Source of the DNA: Cyclina sinensis
Lineage: Eukaryota > Mollusca > Bivalvia > Venerida > Veneridae
Assembly: GCA_012932295.1 (NCBI GenBank)
Contig: JAAONU010000008.1
Span: forward strand, 35,826,949-35,890,948
DNA: 64,000 nt
Reading direction: 5' to 3'
Below the pieces are notes generated by a model that was not told the origin of the DNA, made no database searches, and saw only the letters and a program-made list of their open reading frames with translations. The translations under genes were made by a program, and so were the position numbers. The first letter of the stretch is position 1, and each line of letters opens with the position of its first letter. Shown in pieces: positions 26,532-38,512 of this stretch.

Positions 26532-26725
26532 ATTATGCTTAAAATGTACATGTACGTGATTGTTGATTTTATTTTGTAATGTTGAAATGAATATTAGGTT
26601 ATGTTTAAATTCCATTCACTGAATATTGCAAATCTTGTAATAACTGTTCATCTGTTCTTAAAATGTTATATTTGGAAATGAATTGATTCAGTTTTTAAAA
26701 TGTTACGTACAGTTTACAAAATTTC

Positions 26726-28859
26726 AGTACTGTATTCTCAGAGTGAAAGAGAAGTGTACTTTCGTTTTGTTTAGATGAAATATAGCAACCAATCAAATGC
26801 GTCGTTTTTCTGTACTCTCATATCCTCCATGATATTGGAATTTTCCACCTGATATATTTTGATTTTTTTTCAAAGATAGTTTTCAGCAATTGAAAAAAAG
26901 TTGTTAGGAGATAGATAAATGAGTAAATTTTCCATTACAAAGGTAATTTATTATTTGTCACCTTTTTTGTTACGGTAACTAGCGATAGTTTCTTAGGTGC
27001 GTAGGAACTACGTACACCAGGATACTTTGTCATTAATCAAGTGTAAAAGTAAACATTATTGACCTATAGAGAGGATATGAAAGAATGAAGTCCAGTCTGG
27101 TATACAGTCAGTTTCTTTTACTACAATATAACAATGCATAAGACTCAGTCTGTTAGGGTGTAATTTCTTTAAATGGCAAAACGGCACTCACCTTGATCGC
27201 AGGTCACATCCAAAAGTGTGATTCAGCGTTAGAGAGATGTCGATTTCATCTCCTGTAAATGCAAATGTCCGCCATCTCAGTCTTGTTCGCTGGCCATATA
27301 TACTATATTGGACTCTCCATATGTTGTGTTTAAAGATTTATTTTCTGTTAATAGAAACAGCTATTTACGTCCATAGGTAATGATAAACAAACCTACGAAG
27401 AGACAGTTGTGGGCATACCTGGGAAGTTAGAAATAATAATATTAAATATTAAGGCGAGAACGGGATTAATATAAAATTTTATTTGCAGGCTACTATATTT
27501 GTGTTTAAGGAGAGGTAAAGTGTTCTTCTTCTTTCAAGTTCTGATCAGATTTTGATGAGCTTGTGTTGTTTTAATGTTTGATTATTATAAATGTACTGAA
27601 ACAAAATGTTTCTTTAATTTCATGATCAATTTACTTTAAAGCTCCTCAGTAATAATGATAGCATTAATTTCCTCCAAAACGTTTCAAGACCATTCAGAAT
27701 ACGTTTAAACAATGTAGAGAATAGGTTTTCTACTTGTCTTTACCCGCCTTCGCTCGTTAAGATGGTGATTTACTACTATTTTTTTGTTTATTTTCTTTTC
27801 AGTTTGTTTTTTTTAAAGACACTTCATCTCGGTTCCATCCATAATTCATCACAACACATCTCTTTTGTATGACTTGTCATCGCAGATTTACTAAAAAAAA
27901 AAAGAAAATATGGTCATGACTGATAGAGTGAGTCATAACATTGTCAAAAATAAACACATTCAAAAATGTCGTTCGACATCATGTTAAGGTTTATTTCTTC
28001 TTTTTTTCCTTCTCTTTATACTTTCTTCAAGTGTTTCTAGCTCAAATACTTTGCAGTAAAAAGAGTCTTGAGTCAGCTTATGGTTTTATAAATTTCACTT
28101 AAGTTCGAGTTTATAACCAATTATTTTAAAACTTCAAGTGACGTTAATAGAAATGTCCACATCTTTGACACCCATCGAATTCATTTCTGAACTAGGGGAA
28201 ATTTTTTTACCAGAAATTGAGAAGGATGAATATCAGCTGTTTGCAGAATCCAGGCGTCATGCGTGAATTTCACTAACAACGAACGGTCGACAAAATAACT
28301 ATTTCTAAAAGCAAAAAAAAAAAAAAAAAAAATGAAAAAAAAAGCAAAACTTAGCGCATTTCTTTTATCAAAACCCTACCATGTACTCCAAAGATTGTTA
28401 CATAATGCAAACTGCCTCAACAGTAGAGATCGCCTCAGAGCCTGCATACAGTTTTGTACCATTTATATATAAGATGTACCACTCATTAAAAAAGTGAAAA
28501 GTGCTTTGAATCTGAAATTATATCAGGAAATATGAATTATATGCTTGTTTCTTATATTTTATACAGTGACTTATTTTGTTCATTCCAGATCGTAAGTAAA
28601 AGGACGGCTCCGTCTGATGAAAGATTTATTCCATGTTATAGACATGGAAGTATTATCAAGGAATTTGGTAAGAATAGTTTTCCAATTCCTTACTTTGTTA
28701 TTTCTACTTCTTCGTTTTTTTTAAAAAATTTATTGCGTTTGAAGTGCGGCAATTTCCTTAACTGCTAGTATTATATGTTGGCTTCTCATTGAAATGTAAA
28801 ACAAGAGCCATGATACATTTGGTTAATCCCCCGCTGGGAAGAAGTTACCTGAAGGTTTT
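26726..28859. other. Non-coding stretch, possible distal intron or promoter
   Basis: No supported gene is visible. A small exon-like piece at about 28590-28666 has an AG before it and a GT after it, but its phase does not fit the next sulfotransferase exon. A homopolymer-rich stretch of A lies at 28313-28331. The 5' exon of the sulfotransferase gene should be upstream of 29842 but was not found. Confidence 0.35.
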
Positions 28860-29600
28860 ACTTTTAAAAACTAAATGTAATAATGCGCGTATGCAGTTTG
28901 ACGAAAAGAGTTATTGTTAGAGTCATTGTTATTGCACATTGCACTTCCTACCAATGTGCTTTGTCAGTGTATTCTGTATTTAGAAAATCCCTCCAGTACT
29001 TTTGGAGTTATGCTCTGGATTTTTTTCAAGTAAATCTGATAAGGGGGAATAATTCTAAAAGTAGTCAAGATAGAGTTATTATTTTTGTGCACTTTACTTC
29101 TTATTAATGCGCTATGTCAATGTATTAAGTTTGAAGTAAATCCCTTAAGTACTTTCGGAGTTATGCTCTGGACAATACTTTTTAAGTAAATCTGATAAAG
29201 GGAAATATCTATAAAAGTAGGCAAGGTGGAGTTATTGTTCTTGAGCATGGAGTTATTGTTCTTGCACACTACACTTTCTCCAAATGTGCTTTATCAGTGT
29301 GTGAAGTTTGAAGAAAATCGCTCAATTACTTTTGGAGTAATGCGTCGGACAAAGTTTTCAAGTAAATCTGATAAAGGGGAATAACTCTAAAAGTAGACAA
29401 GATAGAGTTATTGTCCTTATACACTGCATTTTCCCGTAATTTGCTCTTTTAGTGTATGAAGTTTGAAAAAAAATTGCTCAAATACTTTTGAAGTTATGCT
29501 CCGGACAAAGTTGGGACGGACGGACGGACGAACGGACGCACGGACGGAGACTATTTCTAATATTCTCTCCGTTTTTGGCTGGGTGATAAATAATAGTATC
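28860..29600. repeat. ~165-bp repeat array ending in a GGAC tract
   Basis: Units containing 'gagttattgttcttgcacac' and 'tttggagttatgctctgga' recur near 28919, 29072, 29228 and 29405. The array ends in a tract of GGAC repeats at 29513-29549. Short frames across it on the minus strand are Ser-Val-Arg-Pro-rich translations of that tract, not genes. Confidence 0.65.
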
Positions 29601-30207
29601 ACTAGTATTTCATCCGTTTGCTTCTTGTAATTTGATCAATATAGTTTGCTATTGGTTAGTTCATTTAGTCACAACCTTGTTCAAAATTGTTTAATCTCAC
29701 AAATAAGAACTCTTGTTTTTCAAATGATTTACAAATTGTTACCCTTGGTTATATTCATGCACTATGTACTACGTTTTGTAGATAAACAAGCAGTTACATA
29801 TGGAAAAATTCAATTTTTTTTATACCTAGTACTTTTTTCAGGTTTACAAAAGGTTTACTTTGGCTCTGATTTTAAGCACAGTTGCTGTTATATGTGTTAT
29901 AATTTTCTTGAACCATTCCGTGTTAAAAATGGTTCAACTCGCCATCTTCTTGAATCGTGCATTGCCGAATATTTCCAAAAGTGATTCGTTTGGACGCAGT
30001 AGAGCAAGTCTTAACTATAGTTCCTATTCGAACACGACCAAAGGGCAAATGAAAGTGGCGAGACCTTTAGATGTTTTGGCAAGAGCAACAATTAACACCA
30101 GAAACATTTCTGATCCCTATAAAACTATAGAAGGTAAATCTAATCACGAGGAAATCATGAAGATGATTGAGTCAGGAAAAATTAAAATAGAAGATCTCAT
30201 GGCCGCT

Positions 30208-31867
30208 GTAAGTGCGACAAATCACATACTTTCAAAAGCTTAAACGAGAGGGGAATCATTTACTAATGAGGTATCATGCAGTGAAAAAAAAATGTTGAGC
30301 ACAACTAAAGAGGAGATATTAAGTAGAATGAAAGGCTTGTTAACGCATGAAAATGAGATTGAAGCTCATAAAAGGATGTATGTGCTATTACTAATATGAC
30401 ATCACATGTCTCTATCATTAAAATAAGCTTACAAAAATGACGAAAACGGGTATTATATAAATGTAACAACAGATTAATTATATATTCATTTGATCAAGAT
30501 GTGTTTTTATGAACTCATATGGATTTAGCAGAAAACAAAAAATGTTATCTATTGAGTCTTTAAACTGGCTAATTTCAATGGTAAGTCGAATTAAAATTTA
30601 AACAGGAGCAAGATTTCAAAATATCTGTTCAACAGTAGTACGAAAACAAGGAGTTGAACACCACTTCAATAACTGATGGAATTTGTAATTTTAATAAAAG
30701 AAACGATAAAAAAATAACTGATAAAAAATTATAATCTTGATAGAAGACAGTTTTTATTACTGATATTCTTTGTAATTTTGATGGAAAAGACATTAAACAA
30801 CTGAAAAGGTATGATTTTTATAGGAGAAACGTTATAATTACTAATATAAGATCCCATTTTATAGAAAGAAAAAATAACAACATAATATTCAGATAAAAAT
30901 TGTCATTTTGATAGAGGAATGTTTATTATAACTGTTGTCATTTTAATTGTCATTTTGACAGAAAAAAAACAACATTATAATGTCTGATAAAATTTTGCAG
31001 TTTTGATAGAAACAAAAAACGGTTAAAAACTTTCAAAAATGTATAATTTTGATAGAAGAAACGTTAAAATAACTGATAAAGATTGTAATGTTAATAGAAG
31101 AAACGTTAAACTATCTCTTAAACATTTTTCATTTCGATAGAAAAAAGTTATGATAACAGATAAAAATGTGTAAATCTTATATAAGAAACGTTATAATAAC
31201 TAATGAAGAGCTGTATATTTGGTGAGAAAAAGTTATGGAATAGAAACTGATATCAATTTGTAATATTGATAATAGAAACATTATAATAACTGGAGTTTAG
31301 TAATTGTGATAGAAGAACGTAATTATAACTGTTAAAACTGTCTAATTCTGATAAAAGAAACGTACAAATGACTGATTAATATTGTGATTTTGAGAGAAGA
31401 AACGTTATAATATCAGATAACATTTTGCAATTGTAATAGAAAAAAAACTTCATCATAACTGATAAAGATTATGATTAAAGAAACGTTATAATAACTGACA
31501 TAAATTTCTAATTTTGATGATAGATAAACAGTTTTATTACTCATTAAGCATTGCAATTTTGATTAAAGAAAGGTTAAAATGATTGATAAAACATTGAAAT
31601 TATGACAGAAAAGAAACTTTGCAACAATTCAAAGACTTATTAACTTTTTATTAGAATTAATATATATTGAACCGATCGGAATCAGACTTTCACGAGAGAT
31701 ATATCTTAATATGAGGGTTGTTGTTCAAGTGGTAAAAGGTTGTTTTAAGTTGGTTCGGCTTGTTTAAATAGCCAAACTTCTGATAACTGATTATATCTGT
31801 TTCTCTGTGTCACATGATTGAACATAGAAAAGATTTTAATGTTAATATACACCACGTGATTGTTCAG
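30208..31867. repeat. Minisatellite-filled intron of the sulfotransferase gene
   Basis: From about 30640 to 31610 the intron is built from degenerate copies, of irregular length around 40-60 bases, of a unit containing 'ttttgatagaagaaacgtta' and 'taataactgataaa'. The spacing varies and many copies have small indels. The rest of the intron is plain AT-rich sequence. Confidence 0.65.
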
Positions 31868-33360
31868 GGTCCATTTCATTTCTTAAAAAAATACAAAAAT
31901 CCATGTTGGATATCAGCCAAAAGAAGTAAAACGGAAGTAGGTCTGCGATGTTTTCCATACTTCTATCTCACTGGTCCTCCTAAGTCGGGAACCACCGATC
32001 TATACAAACGTTTGATAAAACATCCGAACATATCCAAACTTGTTGTGAAAGAGCCACATTGGCTAACAAGAAAACATTATTGTAAGTACAAGAGACTGAA
32101 ATAGTCATTTTTGATCGTCTTTTTTTAATTGCACATACTTGAAAACTAAACGCGATCGAAGTAACATCCATAGCTTTGTTGTTAAATATGCACGTGGTCT
32201 ATCAATCGAAAATATGGTTGTATCGAGTCTTATGTGTTATTTTACGAAAAATATGTCCAATATACACTTATTAGATAAACCCCTCAATGATAGTCATGAA
32301 AAAGCTTTGCAAAGACACTTTACGACCCAAAAACAGAAACAAATATTTTACTTTCGTTTTTATGACGTTTCCCTTCGGTAGTTTCCGTATAAATTAATCG
32401 GAAACGGCCGGACGATTCTGACTGTTGATTAGCCTCGTTTTCACAAACGGAAGTCGACACGAAAAGGAAAACAACAACAATAAAACAGAAATTAGAACTG
32501 CCAAAAATGTCTACGGTATGATTGATTTATATTGTTGATACTCGAGAGAAAATTTATTCATACCATGTGACTGACGGAAGTCTTAGCCGGTTTACTCCGT
32601 ATCTTCGTAAAACTTCGTTTTTCTAGTTTCGCTAGAAATATGATATATTTTGTTATAAATAATAAAACATCTGTTTTGTAACTAACTGCAAGCAAAGGGG
32701 CCTGAAATTCTATCAATAATTAACGTAAAAAGCCAAAACAACAAAAGCAAAATCCCCACTACATATTTAAAAACACAAGTGAGGCAACAAAAAATTCCCC
32801 ACCAACCCGTCCATAAACAAGAAATTTCGTAAGAAAGCAGAATACTGGTGTCCGAACGCCCGGATTTTATAAAACATATTAAAATATGCAATGAACACTG
32901 CTTAGTGTAATATATTGACGACCTTTTTCGTTGATATACGGCATTTACGCGAAAATGTCCAACCTCATTTTTTTACCTGTTTAGGGATGATGACGTACAA
33001 ATGATTCATGTTGGTATATATTTCTTATCTTTGTCAAAAAAGCTCCGCCTTTAAGTTTCTTAAATGACATATAGCTGATATAATATGCTTCATATCCACA
33101 AACTTTGATAAAGCATCCTTAAAGAATAACGGTTTCTTCAATAATTTTTCTGTTGTTTCATCAAAACACTTTTCGTTTGGTTTGGTTTGGTTTATTAAGG
33201 TTATGTCTCGGCGGTCAGTCCATCTAACCAGTGTTTCTGCTTATAAAACTATGTTACTAACCAATTTCTCCGTAAGTGAGTGACTACTTCCTCACTTGCT
33301 TCAGAAGTGAGGGACAAATGACCTGTAGACGCACTTTATGAGATCAATTATCAAAGAGAC

Positions 33361-33444
33361 TTTTTCCCAGTCCTAATGGGGATCGCACCGGGATCGTCAC
33401 ATTGACAATCCGAAGCTCTACCGATTGAGTAAGCCGGGCCGGCT
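33361..33444 (-). mobile_element. tRNA-like SINE head
   Basis: Read on the minus strand, 'ggcttactcaatcggtagag' serves as an A box and 'ggtgcgatcccc' as a B box with tRNA-like spacing. The sequence is flanked by ordinary AT-rich DNA. It is more likely a SINE head than a functional tRNA, because no clean acceptor stem can be drawn. Confidence 0.45.
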
Positions 33445-33539
33445 AAAACGCTTTTAGTAATTGCACGTTAAACATGTTTCGGGCCAAAAGTATATAAATA
33501 TCTATAAAATACAATTAATAGTAATACAAAAGCCATGCT

Positions 33540-34345
33540 GACATGGTCCTCACCCGCCAAATGTGTTTGCCTAGTTATCATTCTTATGCACAGCACTCCT
33601 TCCCAAATGAGATCTATCAACCCACGAAGTTTCAAGTTGATATCTCAAACACATTTTGAGTTATTGTTCGCAATAAAAGCATGAAAAATAGTAAAGGGCA
33701 ATAACTCAAATATACGAAAGGTAGATTTATTATTCTTGTGCTCTGCACCTCTCCTAAAAGAGATATATCCACGGATGAAGTTTCAATTTGATATCGCAAT
33801 TACTTTTACGGTTATGCTCGGGGAAAAAAATGAAGCATAAAAAAGAACAATAACTATATAAATTATGAGGGATTGGTTATTATTTTTGTGCATTGCATTC
33901 TTCCATAATACGATCTATTCATCTGTGAAGTTTCAAGTTGACGTGTCAAATACTTTTTGAGTTGTGCCCCGGACAAAAATTATGCATAAAAAAAAACAAA
34001 GGGCAATCACTCGAAACTATGAACGCTTCTGTTAAAGTTCTTAGGCAGTGCACATTTCCTTTAATGAGATCAATCCACCTATGAAGTTTCAAGTTGATAT
34101 ATCAAATACTTTTCATTTTATGCCCTGGACAAAAATACAAAGGGGAATAACTAAAAAACTATGAAGGGTAGATATATTATTCTTGTAAACTACATTACTC
34201 CTTAATGAGATCTATCCACATGAAGTTGTCAAATTAATATCTCAAATACTTTTCGAGTTATGCTCCAGATAAAAATGTGGGACGGAAGGACCGACGGACA
34301 AACAGACGGACAGAGCCATCTCTCCCGCCGCCTTTTCGGTTGGGG
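33540..34345. repeat. ~150-bp repeat array ending in a GGAC-rich tract
   Basis: Units containing 'gaagtttcaagttgatatctcaaa' variants recur near 33627, 33778, 33927, 34081 and 34218. The array ends in GACGGACA-rich sequence at 34281-34317. It has the same architecture as 28860-29600 but a different unit sequence. Confidence 0.6.
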
Positions 34346-34797
34346 GGGGGGTAAATATATTCCACTTTACTTTAATTACCATCAACGTCGTATATCTTAT
34401 TTAAGAATATATCCTTTTGTTAACTCAAAAAGGTTCATCAGACATCCATAACTTTTAATGGTACGATTATAACATATTGATTTCATCTACATTGAACAAA
34501 AATGCGTGCAATCAGTTTAAAGAATCTTTAAACTTTTACTCACACAACAGTCGTTAAAACATGTACGATGTCTCTTACTCCAATTATCTATCGTTAAGTT
34601 AAACCTTTGTGGACATTAAGGTTAACAAATATTAAACAGAACAACCAACAAACAATCAGTGTTTTATGGTTTTGTTTCAGATTCCCTAGGGAGAAAAAAG
34701 TTTTCTCGATTAGTGGATTATTTGAATTTTTTCTCTTACGCGACAAGAGAAATCTACATGAAAAAAGATACTAACGGTTACCATAGCAAAATATTCG

Positions 34798-35479
34798 GTA
34801 AGTTGTCATATGTTAAAACTAAAGCAGCCGAGTGTGTTCCATTAACGTTAGATTCATCTGACAACGTAAAAATATCATGACCTTACAACGTTTCTTTAAC
34901 CACTTGTAAGAGAACAGCATATCTGAGTAATTTCAATAGCAACTAAAGGCCTTCCTACTAACATAAAAAGGAAGTGTGTAATATCATAAATTTTGTAATA
35001 GACATCGTCCAGAGACGCTCACATCTAAAGAACGTCGCTCGAACATAACATGATTTTAATGCGCCTCACAGAAAAACGTGCGGACTGATGGACGGATTAT
35101 TGAAAAAACAGACTGACGAAGCGTGACAGGACGTGACAAACGGACGAGACTGGACAGACGTACGAGACTTAACAGACAGACGGGGACAGGAATTGACAAA
35201 CGGACGGAATTTGACAGACAAACGTGACCTGACAGACAGGCGGTCGGGCGTGACCGAACGGGGCAGGACAGGGTATTACATGTTGCAATGACAGGCAAAA
35301 TAAAGTTTCTACCTTTGGTCAATGCAGTTCCGATTAACCTTTTGTTTACTTTTGTGAAGAATCCGAGATTAATTTACTTAAGTAGAGCACGTATCCGCAG
35401 AAATTAATGACATTCTCAATCCTTACAAAAAACAAAACCCACTAAATACATACATATGCTTTTGTTTCTATCCACACAG
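34798..35479. repeat. GACAGACGG-rich simple repeat in an intron
   Basis: From about 35056 to 35275 the plus strand is a purine-rich string of gacagacgga, gacgagac and gtgacaggac variants. The only long frame across it is a repetitive Arg/Ser/Val/Leu frame on the other strand. I see no gene. Confidence 0.5.
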
Positions 35480-35634
35480 GTGATTGTTCTGCCTCGACCA
35501 TGTGGGACAATGATTACTGGACCGTATTTCCGAAGTACAGAAACCTGTCAGAACCAATATACCAATGCAGATTATGTACACCATTTAAACCCCAAGGCAA
35601 AAATTATTGCGATGTTAAGAAATCCAGTTGACAG

Positions 35635-37847
35635 GTATGTGATTTTGGTAAATGTATAAAAATTTTACTGCAAATGTTCAACTAACTTTGCTTGTCAAAT
35701 TCATTCTGCTGATTGCAACCTACAATGTTTTTGACTAACATTTACAACTGAATCATTTTGCTCTGAATAGTTAAGCTCGTTCCAGGGAAGAAAATGAAAT
35801 TACAGTGAATGGTCGATTGGCAGAACTCGAGCCCAAAGCCGCATCACGTTTTCGACGCTCAGTGTAAAGATACGTTTTCAAATTATTCTTGCGTGTTAGT
35901 TAAGGTCAGATAAAGTACAATAAAATCCTTGCATTTCAAAGAACGGATACGCATATTTGCGAACTTAGTAATTATGCCTTGAATAATAAAAGAGCAGCTG
36001 TTCAATTCCTGAAATATACATTCTGCCACATCAGATGCAAAACCGCATGGAATATGCCTCACTTTAACATGTCGGTCGATTAGGCGAAATTAGACAAACC
36101 CCGTATCTGCATGCTAGCGTGTGTGATTCCTGCTGCCAAACAGGGACTGCTTGAAACATGTGTGAGCTGTCGCTGAGTTGAAATAAACCATACGCTCGTG
36201 TCATGTACGTTTAACTGAGAAGAAGATCTACATTTCAAATCATGTTTAAATTAATGGCTGCTAATCGTTGACAAGTAACAAAGATTGTATGAATGCAAAT
36301 GTGTCAGTCTTGTTTGTTTGGTTTGTGTTTCCCTCGCCATAGCGGCTGGGTTTTAAATTGGCAAGTTTACCAATTTAACGGTAGCAAGGTCAATACGTAA
36401 AGTAAGGTTTACCAGTTTAACGCTAGCTAAGTCATACTAAACGAGGATCATCTAAATAACAAGGCCATTTACAATAACACACGAGCCGCAAAGGTGATAC
36501 AATAACTAGCCTTCATATGAAGCTATATAAATGGAGCATACACCGGGTGGAATATCAATGTTAATTATATATTTTAATGACTGCATTTTGTTTGCCAGTG
36601 ATAGAAATGTGTTTATGGATATTCACTGCACTGTTGCCGCTACGTTTATAGTCATAAACTATCTTTAAACATTTTAAGCTTCTTGACATAGGTGACCTAG
36701 GGATAGCTGCCTTGTCAATCCGCCTTCGGCCTCATATATTTAAACTTGCCTGTATCAAATTTCTATTTCATAACTTATAATGAAAACCCAAAAGCAGATC
36801 TGAAGACATTATAAACAGAAAAGGTCCAGGACTCTGACTTTTCATATTTTAATCACGGAAGTCCTCAGAAATTCCACGAGAGCGTGGTGAAGTCTATAAA
36901 TGCAACACATGAATGTTTCAGGCACTTCAGCTTACGCCACTGTTTGTATACCCCTACGAACAAAGGTATACCTGACAATGTAGGAAAAGCAATTTGTTAA
37001 TTTAAACTTAAATATACTTCAAAAATGTATATTTTGAGTATAAGGCTTGTAATCGTATGGCCATGAGATTGGAAATTTTGTTCAACTGGATCATTATTTT
37101 TCAACAATTATTGGGATCCACGAAAGAGAAATATTGCAACGATAACACCTTTGCTGGAGGTTTTAGGTCTATCAAGGTGTCCATACGTACCGATTGAGAT
37201 GGTATGCTTGTCTGATGTGTATAACGCCGGTTTTGCTGTTGAAATTGGACCCTCGGGTAAACAAATTTAACATTAATGTCGTTATTTGTTTTGTTTGACA
37301 TGAAGACTACGCACATGATTATCTTCTATATTGTTTACGAATTCTCATCTGAGACCGTTTTCTCTCAGACTTTTGCCGTTCTTTGCATCATTCGCGAAAG
37401 ACATTGAAATTAACAATCCACCGCATAAGTGTTTTCATTTTCTTACCTGATGGTCCTTTTTCTACCGTAATTCCGGCGTTTGTGCACACTCTCCACAGGA
37501 AACGTATGGATATGGTGTCTGTGGACGGACTGATTGAAATCCAATTGGTTACTTAAACGTTATCAGATGTTTGTTCTTAGTACAAAATATCGCATTTAAA
37601 TATCCAGTTATACCTGCAAAGATAAAATATACTGAAATAACGAAATAATTATGTGTATTACAACTATTCATTTAAAGAGCGTCTTAATTAATACATATTT
37701 GACATTTGGTATGCGTGTAATAAATTTATATCTGCCTAGGGTCTAGTGACTACCCAATCGACAATAGCTTTCTTAAATTAAATGTATGCGTCATAGAGTT
37801 AGTGACCACGTGTGTGTTTTATCTCACCTGAGCACATGTTGCTTTAG
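35635..37847. other. Intron between sulfotransferase exons 4 and 5
   Basis: The 2.2-kb interval was read for a micro-exon coding the LYSxYxxF segment usually found after the RNPVDR motif. None was recognised, although a 30-base exon would be easy to miss by eye. The rest is AT-rich with no recognisable repeat family. Confidence 0.35.
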
Positions 37848-37990
37848 ATCAATGACTGAAGAAGGACCTACAAAGCTGTACGAAAAGGAACTGATTCAAT
37901 TTAAAAACAAATTTAAACATTTAAACTATTCATCAAAATGTACTGAAGCAGGTACTTACTTTAATTACGTCAAAACAAATAATAATAATA

Positions 37991-37993
<3 letters not shown>

Positions 37994-38082
<89 letters not shown>
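37994..38082. repeat. (TA)n(TG)n microsatellite
   Basis: A run of about 50 bases of TA is followed by about 35 bases of TG. It lies at the left edge of the first large duplicated block. The second block also begins at a shorter TG tract near 47559. Confidence 0.9.
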
Positions 38083-38084
<2 letters not shown>

Positions 38085-38442
38085 AATGTTTTGCTTGTTT
38101 GTCAACTCATTATATTATTTTTTTTTCAAAATATTAATGACTTAATAGGTGAGGTATATGGCCAATTTTCCAGATTTTCAGTTTGTACGATTTCGTCAGT
38201 TTTGTTAAATACGTCAATTACCAACATTAGAAAGTATAGCTTTTGACTTTGAATACTGATATCTTATAATACTCTTTATTTTCAATTCTATCGAGTCAGC
38301 ATGATGCCTAAGGCACAATAGTACACACATACAATAATATTGTGATAAATGGTGTTGACGCTTTTTTATGAGATTAAGACAAGAATAATCCTCAGTTATA
38401 GAATATGAAATGAAAACAACATAATAAGTATTATTTAAAAGA

Positions 38443-38512
38443 AAGACAGTGGTCGAAGGGTTACCGATCCGGAGGTTGCTGGTTCAAATCCCACCAGGTT
38501 GAGAGTTGACAG
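38443..38512 (+). mobile_element. tRNA-Ser-like SINE head
   Basis: An A-box-like 'gtggtcgaagggtta' and a B-box 'ggttcaaatccc' lie close together. The partner at 47963-48030 keeps a fuller tRNA-like body with 'agttaaagcgctggact'. This copy has lost about 15 bases between the boxes, so it cannot be a functional tRNA. Confidence 0.55.

Larger units (their letters stand above)
20378..26725 (+). mobile_element. 6.3-kb duplicated segment with pogo-PHD transposase, copy 1
   Basis: The segment matches 57676-64000 base for base at a constant offset of 37,298, apart from about seven substitutions noticed by eye, a 22-base deletion and a 1-base deletion in copy 2. The left boundary is sharp: both copies share TTAAGGATAGAATTAAGCC and differ immediately before it. 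The right boundary is beyond 26725 or unknown because copy 2 is cut by the window end. Content in order is a PBS-like site, a 36-codon leader frame, a diverged internal repeat array, a CRE and TATA promoter, and a three-exon transposase gene. It may be a recently moved element, a segmental duplication or an assembly duplication. I saw no terminal inverted repeat because neither true right end can be recognised. Confidence 0.75.
32082..34680. other. Second visible intron of the sulfotransferase gene
   Basis: The intron holds a minus-strand tRNA-like SINE (33361-33444) and a repeat array (33540-34345). An 80-codon frame at 32139-32381 has no recognisable domain and no splice phase with neighbours. 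No other gene is seen. Confidence 0.4.
29842..37951 (+). pseudogene. CHST15-like carbohydrate sulfotransferase, frameshifted and lacking the 3' end
   Basis: Five exons join in phase. Exon 1 (29842-30207) encodes a basic YKR and a membrane anchor (LALILSTVAVICVIIFL), the layout of a type II Golgi enzyme. Exon 2 (31868-32081) has a CRCFPYF-like segment and the 5'-phosphosulfate loop LTGPPKSGTTDLYKRL. Exon 3 is 34681-34797. Exon 4 (35480-35634) has SASTMWDN and the 3'-phosphate motif MLRNPVDR. Exon 5 (37848-37951) reads SMTEEGPTKLYEKEL and ends at EAG. The family moves sulfate from PAPS to chondroitin/dermatan GalNAc. In exon 4 the reading frame changes near 35565-35575, between WTVFPKYRNLSEP and YVHHLNPKAK, so the intact protein cannot be read. 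The 'LYSxY' segment normally after RNPVDR and the C-terminal third are not seen. The start-codon exon is also missing. Sequencing error could explain the frameshift alone. Confidence 0.7.

Noticed and set aside
26015..26551. 178-codon minus-strand frame over the transposase gene (and 63313-63711 in copy 2)
   Set aside because: It is the antisense shadow of the transposase 3' part; its Ser run is the reverse of the GAT repeat.
28590..28666. Exon-like piece with AG before and GTAAGA after, reading RFIPCYRHGSIIKEFG
   Set aside because: Its end phase joins the next acceptor (29842) in the wrong frame for the membrane-anchor exon, and I recognise no family.
29417..29602. Minus-strand frame with SVRPSVRP repeats
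   Set aside because: Translation of the GGAC-repeat tract at an array end, common in such arrays and not a gene.
32139..32381. 80-codon open frame in the sulfotransferase intron
   Set aside because: No recognisable domain and no fitting splice phase with neighbouring exons.
37786..38145. Open frame through the TA/TG microsatellite
   Set aside because: Only the part 37848-37951 is a sulfotransferase exon; the rest is Ile-Tyr and Cys-Val runs translated from the microsatellite.
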